Position numbers and translations under genes: made by a program. From an uncultured Halieaceae bacterium (lineage in GTDB: Bacteria > Pseudomonadota > Gammaproteobacteria > Pseudomonadales > Halieaceae), in contig CALINF010000037.1 in the NCBI GenBank assembly GCA_938045215.1, positions 1 through 15,043 of the forward strand: a DNA stretch of 15,043 bases, given 5' to 3'. Below the pieces are notes generated by a model, which did no database searches, was not told the DNA's origin, and saw nothing but the letters and a program-made list of their open reading frames with translations. Each line of letters starts with the position of its first letter. The first letter of the stretch is position 1. Positions 7,302 through 14,466 of the stretch are shown in pieces.

Positions 7302-8114
7302 TCAACCGTTCTGACCGGGACCCACCAGAATGTTCATAAAGCCGGCGTCCCCTGTGCACGTATCGACGTTGTCGCACCAGACTGCCAGCGACTCTGCAGT
7401 ACTGGGTACCAGCTGATGCTCGATATGATCAACGATCCAGAAGGGTTGCTGCAGTTCAGCCAGTTTCTCGATAAGTTGCCGGCCCGAGGCACCGGCCTGC
7501 CGTAAAGATAGAGGGGTCAGTTCCACCAGAATGCGGGCTGGTGACAACTGACTGCGCAACAAGGGCATTAACCCCTGCACTACAGACCACTCACTGCCTT
7601 GTGTATCGATCTTGAAAAAGTGTACGTGTCGTGTGCGCGCATGCAAATACTCGCTGCCACACAGCAAGCGGATATCAGTGCTGGTGCGCGCACCGTCGAC
7701 ATCAAATACCTGGTGGTCGCCCAGATTGTCATCACTGAGGAATAACTGTCCCGCCTCGTCCCGAGCAGACAAGCCCGCCATCTCGGCGCGAATTATCTCA
7801 GCGTAATGATTGTGCTCAATGTTGCGGCGCAGCAAATCAAAGTTGTCAGGCTCGGGTTCGAACGCAAATACCGAGCCGGCAGGTCCCACGCATGATGCCG
7901 CCAGTACCGAGAAGTAGCCGAGATTGGCCCCTACATCCACGAACACCTGCCCAGGCTCAAGCAAAGACATGATCAACCGGGTTTCAAAAGGCTCCCAAAT
8001 ACCTTCTGCTCGCAAGCGTGGCGAAATCACACGATCTCTGGCGCCGTGCACAAACAACGCCAATTCGTGTGCCAGTTCAGGAATTCGAAGTGGAATAGGG
8101 ATTAGCTGTTTCAT
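7302..8114 (-). CDS. FkbM-type SAM-dependent methyltransferase
   Basis: A 270-residue Rossmann methyltransferase of the FkbM family. Seen: SAM motif I FVDVGANLGYFS (58-69), acidic strand-2 end FAFEPEPDNF (83-92), and the family signature FFKIDTQGSEWSV (166-178), followed by ILVELTPLSL (195-204). FkbM proteins methylate small molecules, often hydroxyl groups of polyketides or sugars; the target here cannot be deduced. An N-terminal helical region (1-50) precedes the domain. It begins 42 bases after fabY on the same strand, so cotranscription is likely, though a functional link to fatty-acid synthesis is not evident. No strong Shine-Dalgarno site is seen before the ATG at 8114. Confidence 0.85.
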   Translation of the reverse strand: MKQLIPIPLRIPELAHELALFVHGARDRVISPRLRAEGIWEPFETRLIMSLLEPGQVFVDVGANLGYFSVLAASCVGPAGSVFAFEPEPDNFDLLRRNIEHNHYAEIIRAEMAGLSARDEAGQLFLSDDNLGDHQVFDVDGARTSTDIRLLCGSEYLHARTRHVHFFKIDTQGSEWSVVQGLMPLLRSQLSPARILVELTPLSLRQAGASGRQLIEKLAELQQPFWIVDHIEHQLVPSTAESLAVWCDNVDTCTGDAGFMNILVGPGQNG

Positions 8115-8156
8115 TGCGCGGCATCATCGCACACAATTCAAACCCCGTGCAGCGGC

Positions 8157-10016
8157 TTAGTCTACGCGCATGTCATCGAATGGTGATTCCAGGTCAAGGT
8201 TGACTGCCCGACCATCAACGACAACCTCATGCTCATTGAGCACCACGTCACTGTCGCCCAAAACCCCATGATCAAACTTGTACACAGGTGCCATGTCGCC
8301 TGCAATCATTTCATCATCGTAGGCTTCCTGGGCCGCTCGTACTGCCTCGTTGGCACGCTCCCAGGCGCTCCACTCACTGCGCGAGTAACGCGCTTTTAGC
8401 ATCCGGTTTACCGTGGCTGGGCTGAGCATGGTTGCCGTGGCGTTGTTACCGCCAAAACCCTTGGCATTGATAATCGCATAGGTTTGTTCCTCAGGGTCGA
8501 TCTGCCGGTGATCACGACTAAAGGCCAGGTGCTCCGCTTTGACGTCGCCAGCCAGACCGTCGATGGTGTTAATACCCGGAATCAGTCCATACGCCCAACT
8601 GCCCAATGTTGCCGTTATCTGGTCACCGGATGCAGAGCCGAGCGAATGTCCCAGATAACTTTTGAGTGCCGCCACTGGCCAATTGTTGATTCCGAAGGCC
8701 TGCGCCACGCGATCGAAGATCTCTGATTCAGTTACCCGATTCTGCGGCGTGCCCGTGCCATGAGCCTGCACCAGACCACCGCTACGCAAGCCTTTTGCGC
8801 CGACAACCGCGCGTGCCGCCGCGACCGCCTTGGCCATGGTGATGTAATTGCCAACACCCGGGCCCGCTATCGACTTCTTGTGTCCGTCGGCATTTACGAA
8901 CACCTCAGTTCCAGCACCGTATACTGTGGCACCCAACTCCATTGCCAAAGCGTCATCCATCAGAACTACCATCTGGGCCGACTCGGCAATCGTAAAACCA
9001 CAGTTGTCGGCAAATGGGCGACAGGCGCGACGATGATCGGGCTCTTGATCGGCCTCAAGGCCGTCCAACTGCCGCAAACCCTTATCGGTGGCCAGCGCGC
9101 CCATCGCCGCATAGCCCTCCATTACCTCGGGATTTATGGGAGCTTCTGCGCTGCCTATAAAAGCAACACGAGCACGACCACTGCGGATATCGTGAACGCC
9201 ATGTTTCATGTTGTACAAGAATGAGGCGCAGGCACCCAGACTGGCACCGGTAGAGCCCATCGCACCCAATACATACGCATTCACAAAATCGGCCGGCATT
9301 TCAGCCAACCCAAGCGGGCAGTACTTGGACGTAACACGCTGACCGTTGTAGCGCGCTTTGAGCATCCCACCTGCACCAGCGCCATCGAGCTGACCCATGG
9401 CACTGCCCGCGTAGACACTCACCTGATCCGCCGACACGGCATCGAGAATCCGCTCCCAGGAAATACCCAGGCTACCCAGTGCATCGGACGCGGCATACAC
9501 TGTCATTTGCAGCCCGCGAGGATGGTTTCTCGAAGCGTACAGCGCGCCGGGATCAAAGCCCGTCGGCAACTGGCCGGCCGCCTTCACTTCAAATTCCCTG
9601 TGCGTGGGCAGCAGAAACTCCTGCTCGCCGACAATCTGTACGTTAACGTGGCCGTCCGACTTGTCGGTGACAACCCAGTCCACAGGAATGGTATCGGGAA
9701 GGTTCGAGCGTTTGACATCAAAATTGACGGGCTGACCGTTGCTCTGCGTGGGCAGTTTGCGGTTCCATTCCACGTTATCTACATCGAAGTGGTTACTTTC
9801 GATGCGTCGGATCAGAGTATGGTCGAGTATGTACTGCTCCTGACCCTCGCTAGAGGCCAAACCCATCAGTTGCGCCAAAGATGCCAGCGTGCGTGAACGC
9901 TCCGCCTGCGGCAGAGCGGAATATGTCATGCGCTTGAACGCATGGTGCATGGAAGCCCGGCCCGCACCATTGATACCACCGAAGCCTACGACAACGGGTA
10001 GAGGCTGCTTACTCAT
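8157..10016 (-). CDS. fabY: FabY-type beta-ketoacyl-ACP synthase
   Basis: A 619-residue condensing enzyme, much longer than FabB/FabF (about 410) but matching Pseudomonas aeruginosa FabY (PA5174, about 634), which condenses acetyl-CoA with malonyl-ACP to start fatty-acid synthesis. Seen: N-terminal PVVVGFGGINGAGRASMHHAF, like FabY; a roughly 150-residue extra N-terminal region before GQLPTGFDPG; nucleophile Cys263 in SLGACASF; His419 in AHGTGT; Lys452 and His457 in LKSYLGHSLG; and the closing loop GFGGNNA (520-526). The full Cys-His-His set supports an active synthase. A helical tail follows from about 540. The frame opens with GTG at 10022, but ATG at 10016 gives the family-like start MSKQPLPV. 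The gene diverges from a GlxA-type regulator across 141 bases, and the FkbM gene follows. Confidence 0.85.
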   Translation of the reverse strand: MSKQPLPVVVGFGGINGAGRASMHHAFKRMTYSALPQAERSRTLASLAQLMGLASSEGQEQYILDHTLIRRIESNHFDVDNVEWNRKLPTQSNGQPVNFDVKRSNLPDTIPVDWVVTDKSDGHVNVQIVGEQEFLLPTHREFEVKAAGQLPTGFDPGALYASRNHPRGLQMTVYAASDALGSLGISWERILDAVSADQVSVYAGSAMGQLDGAGAGGMLKARYNGQRVTSKYCPLGLAEMPADFVNAYVLGAMGSTGASLGACASFLYNMKHGVHDIRSGRARVAFIGSAEAPINPEVMEGYAAMGALATDKGLRQLDGLEADQEPDHRRACRPFADNCGFTIAESAQMVVLMDDALAMELGATVYGAGTEVFVNADGHKKSIAGPGVGNYITMAKAVAAARAVVGAKGLRSGGLVQAHGTGTPQNRVTESEIFDRVAQAFGINNWPVAALKSYLGHSLGSASGDQITATLGSWAYGLIPGINTIDGLAGDVKAEHLAFSRDHRQIDPEEQTYAIINAKGFGGNNATATMLSPATVNRMLKARYSRSEWSAWERANEAVRAAQEAYDDEMIAGDMAPVYKFDHGVLGDSDVVLNEHEVVVDGRAVNLDLESPFDDMRVD

Positions 10017-10071
10017 AATCACACTCGGGAACTGATGTTTGTTGTTGAATTTTAGGGAGTCTCATCGTAAT

Positions 10072-10099
10072 TTGATATGCCATAACAGCCTAATAATGT
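10072..10099 (+). promoter_or_regulatory. Possible sigma-70 promoter of the GlxA-type regulator
   Basis: TTGATA (10072-10077) and TAATGT (10094-10099) are 16 bases apart, each with four or five consensus matches. Transcription would begin near 10106, giving a leader of about 50 bases before the ATG at 10158. An overlapping TAATAA at 10091 is badly spaced. Confidence 0.35.
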
Positions 10100-10157
10100 G
10101 GTATTTTGGCCACTAATCTCTAAACCAATCCTCCTCAGAGTCGAACAGGCCAAGTCT

Positions 10158-11183
10158 ATGTATACCGTCGCCGCCATGTTGTACCCGGACGCGCTGGCCA
10201 CGAGTGTGACGCTGCCGATGGAAATTTTGCATGCTGCCAGCCAGATGGCGAGCGTTAGAAAAAAAGGGCTGCCACAGGTTCGCTTTCTGCTGGCATCGAC
10301 TGACCGCAAGGCGGTGTCGCTAGCCACCGGCATTGTGCTCAAGCCAGACATCACTATCGACAATTTGCCTGACATCGACCTGTTTATTTTGCCGGCGATC
10401 TGGCGCAATCCCGCCAGTACTATTCAACACAGCAGGCCCTGGCTACCCCTGCTCAATGCAACCGCCGCCACGGGCAGCCTGATCTGCAGTGTAGGTACCG
10501 CCAGTACGCTACTGGCCGAGGCCGGTCTGCTGGATGAACGCCCCGCCACAACCCACTGGAATTATTTCGACCGATTTGCTCAACGCTACCCGGGAGTGAA
10601 CCTTAAAACGCGCCACCTGATGACCCAGAGCGACAATATCTATTGTGTGGGCAGTGTGAATTCGATCGCAGACCTGATGGTACACATCGTAGAAGGCTGG
10701 TTTGGCAGTAAGATATCGCGTTCGGTTGAGAGCCAGTTTTCGCCTGAGATTCGCCAACCTTTCTGGTCGGCGTCCTACCAGAACTTACCCGACTCTTCGC
10801 ATCATGATGAACTGATACTGGAGGCGCAGCAGTGGCTGCAGGAACACTTGGGCACCAGCGTGCGGATGCAGGTTCTTGCAGACGCCCTGCAAATCAGCGT
10901 ACGCAGTTTGAACAGGCGCTTTAAACAGGCCACGGGGTTTACTCCCAATGACTACCTGCAGAGCTTGCGAGTGAATATGGCCAAAGACCTGTTAAGACAT
11001 AGCAACCTGCCTGTTAGCGATATCGCCTGGCAATTAGGCTTGCAGGATGTCAGCTACTTTTCGCAGCTGTTCAAACGTGTCTGTGGCGTAACACCCCTGC
11101 GCTATCGCGAAGCCGTTAGAGGCAAGCTGTTTGCCGTAGATGACACCAGCGGCAACTTGAGAATGCCCCACGAATATGGCTAA
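10158..11183 (+). CDS. GlxA-type transcription regulator (DJ-1/PfpI domain plus AraC HTH)
   Basis: A 341-residue two-domain protein. Residues 1-180 look like a class I glutamine amidotransferase/DJ-1-like sensor: MYTVAAMLYPDAL, DIDLFILPAIW, and GSLICSVGTASTLLAEAGLLDERPATTHW; Cys110 is in the nucleophile-elbow position. In GlxA-type regulators this domain senses a ligand rather than acting as an enzyme. Residues about 220-320 carry an AraC/XylS double helix-turn-helix: VLADALQISVRSLNRRFKQATG and VSDIAWQLGLQDVSYFSQLFKRVCGVTPLRYR, both well conserved. The frame is open from a GTG at 10098, but ATG at 10158 starts exactly where family members do. Divergent from fabY and 84 bases upstream of the thiolase gene, it could control either; the effector is unknown. 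Confidence 0.87.
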   Translation: MYTVAAMLYPDALATSVTLPMEILHAASQMASVRKKGLPQVRFLLASTDRKAVSLATGIVLKPDITIDNLPDIDLFILPAIWRNPASTIQHSRPWLPLLNATAATGSLICSVGTASTLLAEAGLLDERPATTHWNYFDRFAQRYPGVNLKTRHLMTQSDNIYCVGSVNSIADLMVHIVEGWFGSKISRSVESQFSPEIRQPFWSASYQNLPDSSHHDELILEAQQWLQEHLGTSVRMQVLADALQISVRSLNRRFKQATGFTPNDYLQSLRVNMAKDLLRHSNLPVSDIAWQLGLQDVSYFSQLFKRVCGVTPLRYREAVRGKLFAVDDTSGNLRMPHEYG

Positions 11184-11267
11184 ATAGCCGGCCTTTTCAG
11201 GCGGGACGGCGCAAGCACAACGTAGCGTCATCACGCATCTCGCAATCTTGATATCCGGACTAATGAC

Positions 11268-12449
11268 ATGAGCAATGTATCCGTAGTAATTGTCGATGGC
11301 GCACGCACACCCATGGGGGGACTGCAGGGTGCACTCTCCCCCGTTCCAGCACCTGATCTGGCCGCTACGGCTATCGCAGCCACGATTGAAAAAAGCGGCG
11401 TTCCTGTCGATGCAATCGATGAAGTATTTATGGGCTGTGTGCTACCGGCAGGACTAAAGCAGTGCCCTGCACGCCAAGCCGCTATCGGCGCGGGAATTCC
11501 CGATGGCGCAGGCGCTGTAACCGTCAACAAGGCCTGCGGCAGCGGTATGCAGGCCACTATCTATGGCTACGATAGCATCGTGGCTGGAACGAACTCGGTG
11601 GTAGTTGCCGGCGGCATGGAAAGCATGAGCAACGCGCCGCACCTGGTCCCCAACTCTCGCTCCGGATTACGTACCGGCCACAACACAGTTTATGACCATA
11701 TGTTCATCGATGGTCTGGAGGATGCCTACACCGGTCGCGCCATGGGTAGCTTTGCTCAAGAGACCGCCAATGCGCGTGGCATCAGTCGTGAACAGATGGA
11801 TGCTTTTGCGATCGAGTCCCTTACTCGTGCCAAGCGTGCTATCGATGAAGGCGCGCTGAGCGCAGAAACTGCGTCGGTAACTGTTACCACGCGCAAGGGT
11901 GAAACGGTGGTCACTGACGATGAGCAACCGCACAAGGCGGCTATCGAACGCATACCACATCTGAAGCCCGCCTTTGCGAAAGAAGGCACCATTACAGCTG
12001 CCAACTCAAGCTCCATCTCCGACGGCGCGAGTGCACTGCTGATGATGAGTGAAAGTGAAGCACAGGCACGGGGCCTTAAGCCTATGGCACGTATCGTAGC
12101 TCACGCCAGACACAGCCAGGCACCCTCAGAGTTCACCACCGCTCCCATTGGCGCTGTCAACAAGCTGTTTGCAAAGACAGGCTGGACCAAAGATGACATC
12201 GACCTGTTTGAGATTAACGAGGCCTTTGCCATGGTCACCATGCTCGCTATCGAAGACCTGGGGCTGGATCATGAAAAGGTCAACGTGCACGGCGGTGCCT
12301 GCGCGCAGGGCCACCCTATAGGGTCAACCGGGTCACGCATTCTGGTCAGCCTGATGTATGCCCTGCAGCGACAGGACAAAAAGCGAGGCGTAGCCGCCTT
12401 GTGCATCGGCGGCGGCGAAGCAACTGCAGTCGGTATTGAACTGCTTTAA
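11268..12449 (+). CDS. Acetyl-CoA acetyltransferase (thiolase)
   Basis: A 393-residue thiolase of standard length. Seen: N-terminal VSVVIVDGARTPMGG; the acyl-accepting Cys90 in VNKACGSGMQ; NEAFA at 317-321; His349 in GGACAQGHPIGSTG; and the second catalytic Cys379 in CIGGGEA. All catalytic residues are present. The LPAGLKQCPARQAA region and TITAANSSSISDGASAL fit the biosynthetic acetyl-CoA C-acetyltransferase type (two acetyl-CoA to acetoacetyl-CoA), but a degradative 3-ketoacyl-CoA role in beta-oxidation is not excluded. No FadB-like partner gene is adjacent, which favours a stand-alone enzyme. It lies 84 bases after the GlxA-type regulator gene and 38 bases before the RibBX gene on the same strand. 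The Shine-Dalgarno site is weak. Confidence 0.9.
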   Translation: MSNVSVVIVDGARTPMGGLQGALSPVPAPDLAATAIAATIEKSGVPVDAIDEVFMGCVLPAGLKQCPARQAAIGAGIPDGAGAVTVNKACGSGMQATIYGYDSIVAGTNSVVVAGGMESMSNAPHLVPNSRSGLRTGHNTVYDHMFIDGLEDAYTGRAMGSFAQETANARGISREQMDAFAIESLTRAKRAIDEGALSAETASVTVTTRKGETVVTDDEQPHKAAIERIPHLKPAFAKEGTITAANSSSISDGASALLMMSESEAQARGLKPMARIVAHARHSQAPSEFTTAPIGAVNKLFAKTGWTKDDIDLFEINEAFAMVTMLAIEDLGLDHEKVNVHGGACAQGHPIGSTGSRILVSLMYALQRQDKKRGVAALCIGGGEATAVGIELL

Positions 12450-12474
12450 CACGTCCAACCAACCCTATCCGACC

Positions 12475-12479
12475 AGGAG
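12475..12479 (+). promoter_or_regulatory. Ribosome binding site of the RibBX gene
   Basis: AGGAG, 8 bases before the ATG at 12488. It fixes the start; the 38-base gap after the thiolase leaves no room for an FMN riboswitch. Confidence 0.65.
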
Positions 12480-12487
12480 CCCGCCGC

Positions 12488-13594
12488 ATGGCACTTAGCA
12501 GCATCCCCGATATCCTTGATGACATTCGCGCAGGAAAAATGGTCATCCTTATGGATGATGAGGATCGGGAAAACGAGGGTGACCTGATCATCGCCGCAGA
12601 AGCGGTTACGCCAGAGGTGATTACATTTTTTTCTGCAGAAGCCTGCGGCCTGATCTGCATGCCAATTACCGAGGACCGCGCACGGCAGCTGCAACTGCCA
12701 CTAATGGTGCGCGACAACCGGTCTCAGCACGAAACCAATTTTACAGTCTCTATTGATGCAGCAGAGCGCAAGGGCCCGGGCATCAGTTCCATACAGCGAG
12801 CACACACTGTGCAACAGGCTGCAAAAGCAGATGCCAAAGCCAGCGACATCAGCCAGCCAGGTCACATCTTCCCACTCGTGGCCAAGCCAGGTGGCGTACT
12901 ACGTCGCGCCGGACACACTGAAGCCGGCGTTGACCTGGCACGTATGGCGGGCTTCGCGCCCGCGGCGCTGATCGTTGAAATCATGAATGAAGATGGCACG
13001 ATGGCACGTCGCCCCCAACTTGAAGTGTATGCACAGAAACACGACCTCAAAATGGGAACAATCGCCGATCTGATTGAATATCGCTCCCTGCATGAACAGT
13101 CTATCGACTTGAGCGATAGCAAATCCATCACCACCGAATTCGGTGAATTCGACTTGCACACTTTTATCGACCTGATCGACAACACCGTTCACTACGCTTT
13201 AACTAAAGGCGAACTCAGCGAAGATCAGGACGTCCCCGTACGGGTACAGTCTGTCGACATGCTGCGTGATGTGCTCGGTACGCGCATTGACGCCAGCAAG
13301 CCCGGCTGGTCCTATCGCAGGGCCATGGAATACATTGCCACGCAGTCTTGCGGCGTGGTCGTACTGATTGGCGGCAACCAGAGCGCGGAGCAACAGCTGG
13401 CAAACGTGAGCCGGTTCCCCGCCTCTGCTGAGGCAGCTGATGAGAACGCGACACCAAACTACCGCTTTATTGGCACCGGCGCGCAAATCCTGCGACGCCT
13501 CAATGTCGGCAAAATGCGGCTGATGTCAGCGCCGACCCGCTTCAATGCGTTGTCCGGATTCAATCTGGAAGTAACGGATTTTATTCAGCCCTGA
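12488..13594 (+). CDS. ribBX: RibBX-type 3,4-dihydroxy-2-butanone-4-phosphate synthase with degenerate GTP cyclohydrolase II domain
   Basis: A 368-residue protein of RibBA layout. Residues 1-200 are a complete DHBP synthase, which makes the four-carbon unit of riboflavin from ribulose 5-phosphate: DDEDRENEGDL (23-33), the Thr/His segment AHTVQ (105-109), RRAGHTEAGVDL (139-150) with His143, and VEIMNEDG with Glu164. Residues 210-368 align with GTP cyclohydrolase II but lack its zinc site: E. coli RibA Cys54, Cys65 and Cys67 correspond to Asp257, Asp268 and Ser270 here. The C-terminal LNVGKMRLMS and GFNLEV strands persist. Such RibBX proteins have been described in proteobacteria as DHBP synthase with a non-catalytic RibA-like tail; a separate ribA elsewhere is expected. 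It follows the thiolase by 38 bases and likely shares its transcript. Confidence 0.88.
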   Translation: MALSSIPDILDDIRAGKMVILMDDEDRENEGDLIIAAEAVTPEVITFFSAEACGLICMPITEDRARQLQLPLMVRDNRSQHETNFTVSIDAAERKGPGISSIQRAHTVQQAAKADAKASDISQPGHIFPLVAKPGGVLRRAGHTEAGVDLARMAGFAPAALIVEIMNEDGTMARRPQLEVYAQKHDLKMGTIADLIEYRSLHEQSIDLSDSKSITTEFGEFDLHTFIDLIDNTVHYALTKGELSEDQDVPVRVQSVDMLRDVLGTRIDASKPGWSYRRAMEYIATQSCGVVVLIGGNQSAEQQLANVSRFPASAEAADENATPNYRFIGTGAQILRRLNVGKMRLMSAPTRFNALSGFNLEVTDFIQP

Positions 13595-13630
13595 GCGACA
13601 CACCTGCTGCAATTTTGCTGAGGCAATGGC

Positions 13631-14305
13631 CTACTCGTGAAATGAGACCACCTGTGCCAGGGTGGCGCGATCGGTTACACAGTCGTTAGCCTCGGCCGCA
13701 GGATCAGGATACCCGAACGACAAACCAAACATCAGTTTATTGCTGTCATCCACACCCAAAGCCTCACGCACGTAGTTGGACTGAAAGGCCAGCGCGGTTT
13801 GCGGGCACGAGCCCAGGCCGTGAGCAGTTAGACCCAGCATCACTGTCTGGGCGAACATTCCCAGGTCGCAGGCCTCGCGCAGTCCAAACGGCTCAGGCAG
13901 AAAGAAAAAAGCCACGTGTGGTGCGTCAAAGAAAGTAAAGTTGCGCATGAAAGCAACCTGCCGCTTTTCCTTTTCATCCCGAGCGATACCCATCGAATCG
14001 TAAAGCGCCTGAGCTGCAGCATATTGGCGCTCCTTGTAGACCCCGTCGTATTTACCGTCATAGGGAAAGTCCAGACTGATATCACCTGAGGCAAAGCGCG
14101 CAGGCATATGCTTACGCATATCCTCTATCACTGCGCCCGATGCCACGTGGACGAACCAGGGCTGCGTGTTGCAGTTGCTGGGCGCGCGCAACGCTGTGCT
14201 AAATACCTCCTCGAGCAGTACTCTTGGCACAGGTTTATCCAGAAAAGCTCGCAGCGAACGGCGACGGGAAACGACTTCATCAAACTGCATAGATAAATCA
14301 CTCAT
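13631..14305 (-). CDS. Nitroreductase-family FMN oxidoreductase
   Basis: A 224-residue NfnB/NfsB-like nitroreductase. Seen: SRRRSLRAFLDKPV (13-26, FMN-phosphate arginines), RAPSNCNTQPWFVHV (40-54, FMN isoalloxazine region), DLGMFAQTVMLGLTAHGLGSCPQTAL (147-171) and the C-terminal FGLSFGYPDPAAEAND. These enzymes reduce nitroaromatics, quinones or enones with NAD(P)H; the natural substrate is not readable. The frame extends to a GTG at 14383, but two adjacent ATGs at 14308 and 14305 follow an AAGAG site; the second has better spacing (6 bases) and I chose it. A good promoter with an inverted repeat over its -10 lies just upstream, so regulated expression is likely. It converges with ribBX (36-base gap, no terminator seen) and diverges from ggt. 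Confidence 0.87.
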   Translation of the reverse strand: MSDLSMQFDEVVSRRRSLRAFLDKPVPRVLLEEVFSTALRAPSNCNTQPWFVHVASGAVIEDMRKHMPARFASGDISLDFPYDGKYDGVYKERQYAAAQALYDSMGIARDEKEKRQVAFMRNFTFFDAPHVAFFFLPEPFGLREACDLGMFAQTVMLGLTAHGLGSCPQTALAFQSNYVREALGVDDSNKLMFGLSFGYPDPAAEANDCVTDRATLAQVVSFHE

Positions 14306-14329
14306 CATGGGCTCTTTATATGAATAACG

Positions 14330-14351
14330 GCGATCATTATGCGGTGATCGC
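14330..14351. promoter_or_regulatory. Perfect 7-base inverted repeat over the nitroreductase promoter (candidate operator)
   Basis: GCGATCA (14330-14336) and TGATCGC (14345-14351) are perfect reverse complements separated by 8 bases. The dyad covers the candidate -10 box of the nitroreductase gene, the classic place for a repressor. No regulator gene is adjacent on this side of the window; candidates are unknown. Confidence 0.45.
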
Positions 14352-14364
14352 ATGGCCGCGCCAA
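14336..14364 (-). promoter_or_regulatory. Probable sigma-70 promoter of the nitroreductase gene
   Basis: On the minus strand TTGGCG (14364-14359) and CATAAT (14341-14336) are exactly 17 bases apart; the -10 differs from consensus by one base. Transcription would start near 14329, giving a leader of about 24 bases before the ATG at 14305. This is the best-looking promoter in the window. Confidence 0.5.
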
Positions 14365-14383
14365 GTGTACGCGTAGCCGTCAC

Positions 14384-14406
14384 TCAAACGATTTGCTATC
14401 GTTTGA
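14384..14406. promoter_or_regulatory. Perfect 9-base inverted repeat in the nitroreductase/ggt gap
   Basis: TCAAACGAT (14384-14392) and ATCGTTTGA (14398-14406) are perfect reverse complements around a 5-base centre TTGCT. There is no T-run on either side, so it is not a standard terminator. It sits upstream of the -35 of the nitroreductase promoter and about 60 bases before the ggt start, so an operator or activator site for either gene is the likeliest reading. Confidence 0.4.
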
Positions 14407-14420
14407 CGCCATCGCACAGC

Positions 14421-14438
14421 GCCCGCCGTAATGCGGGC
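14421..14438 (+). promoter_or_regulatory. GC-rich hairpin in the ggt leader
   Basis: GCCCGC (14421-14426) and GCGGGC (14433-14438) form a perfect 6-base GC stem with a 6-base loop, 28 bases before the ggt ATG. If transcribed it would fold strongly near the ribosome site. No U-run follows, so an attenuator is not evident. Confidence 0.3.
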
Positions 14439-14466
14439 CAGTTATGACAACACAATGGACCACGCC

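Noticed and set aside
10052..10408. 118-residue minus-strand frame over the regulator start and the divergent gap.
   Set aside because: It overlaps the well-supported GlxA-type gene and shows no motifs of its own.
11184..11267. Terminator-like repeats after the regulator gene (GGCTA/TAGCC and GCCGG...CGGC near a TTTT).
   Set aside because: The loop of the first is only 2 bases and the second stem is imperfect; not a convincing terminator.
12450..12487. FMN riboswitch expected before a rib gene.
   Set aside because: Only 38 bases separate the thiolase stop and the RibBX start, and no RFN-type conserved blocks are seen.
12488..13594. Bifunctional RibBA.
   Set aside because: The zinc-binding cysteines of GTP cyclohydrolase II are replaced by Asp, Asp and Ser.
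14306..14383. 26-residue extension of the nitroreductase to a GTG start.
   Set aside because: It would run through the promoter and operator region and lacks family similarity; the ATG at 14305 has a better ribosome site.
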